Assembly (NCBI RefSeq): GCF_024713945.1
Contig: NC_134682.1
Coordinates: 3,100,001 to 3,164,000, forward strand
Source: Dermatophagoides farinae
Taxonomy: Eukaryota; Arthropoda; Arachnida; Sarcoptiformes; Pyroglyphidae
Reading direction: 5' to 3'
DNA length: 64,000 bases
This document shows positions 60,601 through 64,000 of this stretch, piece by piece. The translations under genes and the position numbers were made by a program. How positions within the stretch are numbered: the first letter of the stretch is position 1; the number at the start of each line of letters is the position of its first letter. Under the pieces are notes generated by a model, which was given only the letters and a program-made list of their open reading frames with translations, was not told the origin of the DNA and searched no databases.

Positions 60601-63600
60601 AACTTTTTTTTTTCTATTAGAAAACAAAGCTTTCCAATTGACGCATGCAAAGATCATAATATTTCTCATAATGTTCATTTCAATTCAATTCAATGCATTT
60701 AACCATTGCTAAATGGATTGTCTTCATTCAGTCAGTCATTTTTTTTTTGATATGAAAAAAAAAGATTTTTTTTTTCCAGAAAAAAATGTGTCTCACACAC
60801 ACAGACAGTTTTACACATTTTAACAAAATTCAACAAATTCATTGTCGTTTTTTTTCAAATAAAACGAAATCCATTTTCTTCCCATATTTATTCAGATATC
60901 AAATTTTTTTTTCGTTTATTAATACAAAAGGAGAAACATTTTTCTCTCTTTTTTTCCGTAAAAATACTCGCACACACACACACATCATTTATCGGAGGCC
61001 AAACTTGTTGACTTTTTTTTTGTTTTGTTTTGTTTTGTTTATTATTCGATAGTCGGTTTTTGGTTTTTCTATATGTCACACCAAACATTGATTCGGTTTC
61101 TCTCTCATTCATCATTCACACACACTCTCTCTCTCTATTTATTTCTTGGTGAACAACAACAACAACAACAACAACGACAAAAAATTCACAATTCATTTGG
61201 CATTCCATTCTCTTTGATTTCGTTGTTGGCGGTTGTTGTAGTATTTTTTTTTCAAGTTTTTCAAATTTCGATCCATTTTGTTGTTGTTATTGTTATTGTT
61301 ATTGTTTTCAACTTATGTGATATTTCTTCTTTTAGATTGATAGTTTTGTTTGAAACAAGTTATGATTATTTTAATCATCATCATCATCATCATTATAATA
61401 TGTTTGCATTGTCAAATAATAATAATAAAATAATCATCATTACTTAACAACTATACAATCATTTGATTTGTCTGTCTGTCTGTCTAAATCGATCGTTGAC
61501 AATTGATTGGATTTTTATATTCAATTCATTCATTTGAGATTTTCTTCTTGTTCGATCATCTAGTTTTTTGTTGTTGTTGTTGTTTTTTTTCACATTTTTG
61601 CAGAAAAAAAAATCTTCATTATCAAACAAATCTTCAATATTGATCAATCAAACATCATCATCTTCATCATTGATTGATTATATATCAATCGATTCATTTT
61701 TTTCTGTTTGTTTATTTTTGATATCATCATGTTGTATTATTCTGTTCATTGTCGATGAACTTTTGTGATGAACCTGTTGTATATAGTAGAGAAAATTTGT
61801 TTTTGTTTTTTTTTCGCACTAAAAAAAATACAAATTGTAAATCATTTTGTATACGAATGCCACTTTCACATTCCATTTCATTCAACGATCCATATTTCTA
61901 CATCAAACGAACACACTCATACACATGAAACACATCCATATAATGTCTTTATTATTTTTTGTTGTTATTATCCGTTAATTTTCATCATTGAACAAAATGA
62001 AAACATCACATAATCATCATCCTCATCATAATTCTAATTTATAACCTTAACACTGAATATTTGGATGATGATGATCATAATGTTAACCTATAATGATTCA
62101 TCCATATTATTCAATGATTCAAGGATTGATGATGATGATGATGATGATGATCAAGATCGTCATCATCATGGATAAATAAAATATTAATTTTTTCCATATT
62201 ACCATAATTTGTAATAATTTTTCATTTTATGAATAACATCGTTTTTTTATGTTCATCATCATCATTATCAAACCAGCCCAAGTCTGTGTTTTTGTGTGTG
62301 TGTGTGTGAATAATGAAATACTAACTCAAATCTCTGTTGTTGCACGTGTTTGGCATTTATTTCCATTTACTTGTCGTATATGTTTCCCATTCAATTTATC
62401 CATTCGTTCATTATCATCATCATCATTTAGAAAAAAAATCCCGATAAAATAAATTGAACGTGAAAGTGAAAGTGGAAAAAAAAGGTAAATTAAAATGATT
62501 TCTGTTTCTGTTTTTGGATTCATTTTCGCGCTCGCAAACAACAACAACAACAACGAGAAAAAAAATTCATTCAAAGTTCCGGGATCAAATTCAAATTATT
62601 GTTATTTTTTTTCGCTCAGTTGTCAGTAAAAAAACAAAAACAAAAACAAAAATTAGCGAGAAAAAAATGACTTTATTATTATTTTCGAATCTCGTCAATA
62701 ATTATAGTTGAAAATTTCTTCTTTATTTATTTTTTTCTGGACAATTTTTTTTCAGTTGTTTTCCGTTATTGTTTTTGTTTTTCATTTTGTTGGTCAAGTG
62801 CCTATGTGACCGACTGTTACTGTGTGTGTGTGTGTGTGTGTGTGTCTGCCTCTGCTTGACTGATGAAATGAAAAAAATGATTATTGGCCATAACTAATGA
62901 GTTTTATATATGAAAATAAAAAATTAACTTATAACTTGCATTTATGTTAGAGAAATAATGTTCACCAAAATCAATTTTATGTTTTTTTTTTGTTTCTAAT
63001 TTTTATTATTCCTCATTAGTTATTTACTGGAAATTTTCATTCAAATTTTTTTTTTAGTTCTGTACCTGTGTCATGTACGGAAACTTTGAATCTTTGGTCC
63101 AAAACAAAAAAACTATAACATTATTATTATTATCATATACCAAATGAAAATGGACACAAAATTCAGTCGTAATTGTTTTTTTTCTGTTTCTTTCTACTCT
63201 TTTTTTTCAAGAAATTGAAGAAAAAAAAATCCCTTCAATCAAACAAACAATGGAAATAGTAACCAAAACAGTACATCACACTAAGATTATTCATAAAATT
63301 CTGTTGCATTTATCAATTCAAAATCAATCATTTGTAATAATTTCTAAATGACACTTGACTTGATCTGATTTTGATCTGAAACATGATTTCATTCCAATAA
63401 TGATAATAATTTGAAGGTCGAGTCTATTGACTGTAGTTGTAAATGTGAAAAAAAAACAAAAATTTTTCGTGATTATGTAATATTACATACTTGGAATAGA
63501 TTAAAAGAAAAAACAAAACAAAAAAAATCTGGATCATTATTACCATTGTCCATTATATAAATGGATGAATGATTTATGTTTTTTTTCCATTATTATTCAA

Positions 63601-64000
63601 TTGAATTGAATGTTTAGGTGCAAATGTAATGTGTGATAATAATAATAATAATAACTTGACAACATTTAGACACCTGCATTTCTACAAAATGTCTGTGTGC
63701 GTGTGTGTGTAGCTATGTGTATCTAATGATGATCAATTAGTAATGAACTTTTTTTTCCATTCTTTCATTTTGTTTTACAACCCCAAAAAAAATTACCGAA
63801 AAAAACAAAACAAAAATTTTTTTCCAGATAAATTAATTATCCGAAAACAGATACCACACACACACACACACAAACACGTATTAGAAAAGCGACAAGTCTA
63901 ATTTGTTTGTTTTTTTAGATGTTTGTTTTCAAAATAGTCATATTAACAATAACAAGTAGTTAAAATTAATTCAATTTCATTTATGTTACACACACACACA
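57660..64000. other. Intergenic, simple-repeat-rich, to window end
   Basis: No supported gene. Two repeat-free stretches might be stray exons. On the minus strand, 58563-58321 includes FSNRIGKIELTCHEWIEGNN with a possible donor GAAG|GTAAAA. On the plus strand, about 60320-60479 includes YDKTFDPILQIQIITKFCRG after a possible acceptor TGTGTAG. Microsatellites: (TG)n near 58817 and 62820-62846, (AAC)n near 61154, and CA runs near 60970, 63855 and the window end. Confidence 0.5.
62820..62846. repeat. (TG)n microsatellite
   Basis: TG run of about 13 units, ending in a TCTG variant. Confidence 0.85.

Overview
The window looks like nuclear DNA of an acariform (astigmatid) mite of the Dermatophagoides/Sarcoptes kind. 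This is inferred from four things: very AT-rich sequence saturated with ATC/GAT, AAC/GTT, TG/CA and poly(A)/poly(T) simple repeats; eukaryotic genes with introns of only about 60-200 bases; mitochondrial and ESCRT-related eukaryotic proteins; and a secreted protein family that I associate with the 'DFP2-like' proteins of mites. The family name comes from memory, not from a search. No bacterial operon, CRISPR array, rRNA or convincing tRNA was seen.

Layout. 1-593 (minus): 5' part of a DFP2-like secreted protein gene running off or ending at the left edge. 594-19737: long gene-poor stretch of simple repeats, interrupted at about 17.35-17.57 kb by a GC-rich 84-bp tandem repeat with strong hairpin potential. 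19738-26396: compact housekeeping block. It holds a BRO1-domain BROX-like gene (+, 2 exons), a mitochondrial medium-chain acyl-CoA synthetase (ACSF2-like; +, 7 exons, 617 aa) and the convergent intronless gene for mitochondrial dihydrolipoyl dehydrogenase (DLD; minus). 28838-30561, 43651-44498 and 45731-46609 (all minus): three complete DFP2-like genes. They share a three-exon, all phase-0 structure, and two or three of them have upstream TATA boxes. 49031-50200 (minus): an orphan single-pass membrane protein full of homopolymer tracts. 54130-56312 (minus): a three-exon RRM protein (682 aa). 57146-57659 (+): a possible small two-exon gene. The rest, to 64000, is repeat-rich intergenic DNA.

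How the parts relate. ACSF2-like and DLD are both mitochondrial (acyl-CoA formation and the E3 subunit of 2-oxoacid dehydrogenases), sit tail to tail 284 bp apart, and each has a TATCGATA octamer 320-350 bp upstream of its start. The DFP2-like genes form a dispersed same-strand paralogue cluster with signal peptides and promoter-like TATA boxes, as expected of highly expressed secreted or cuticular proteins. Two of them share an almost identical last intron although their proteins have diverged.

The strongest odd signals are the GC-rich hairpin minisatellite, the conserved introns of the DFP2-like family, A-rich or CA-repeat 3' splice sites without a pyrimidine tract, an 18-bp hairpin at 32.25 kb, and departures from usual motifs in the acyl-CoA synthetase.
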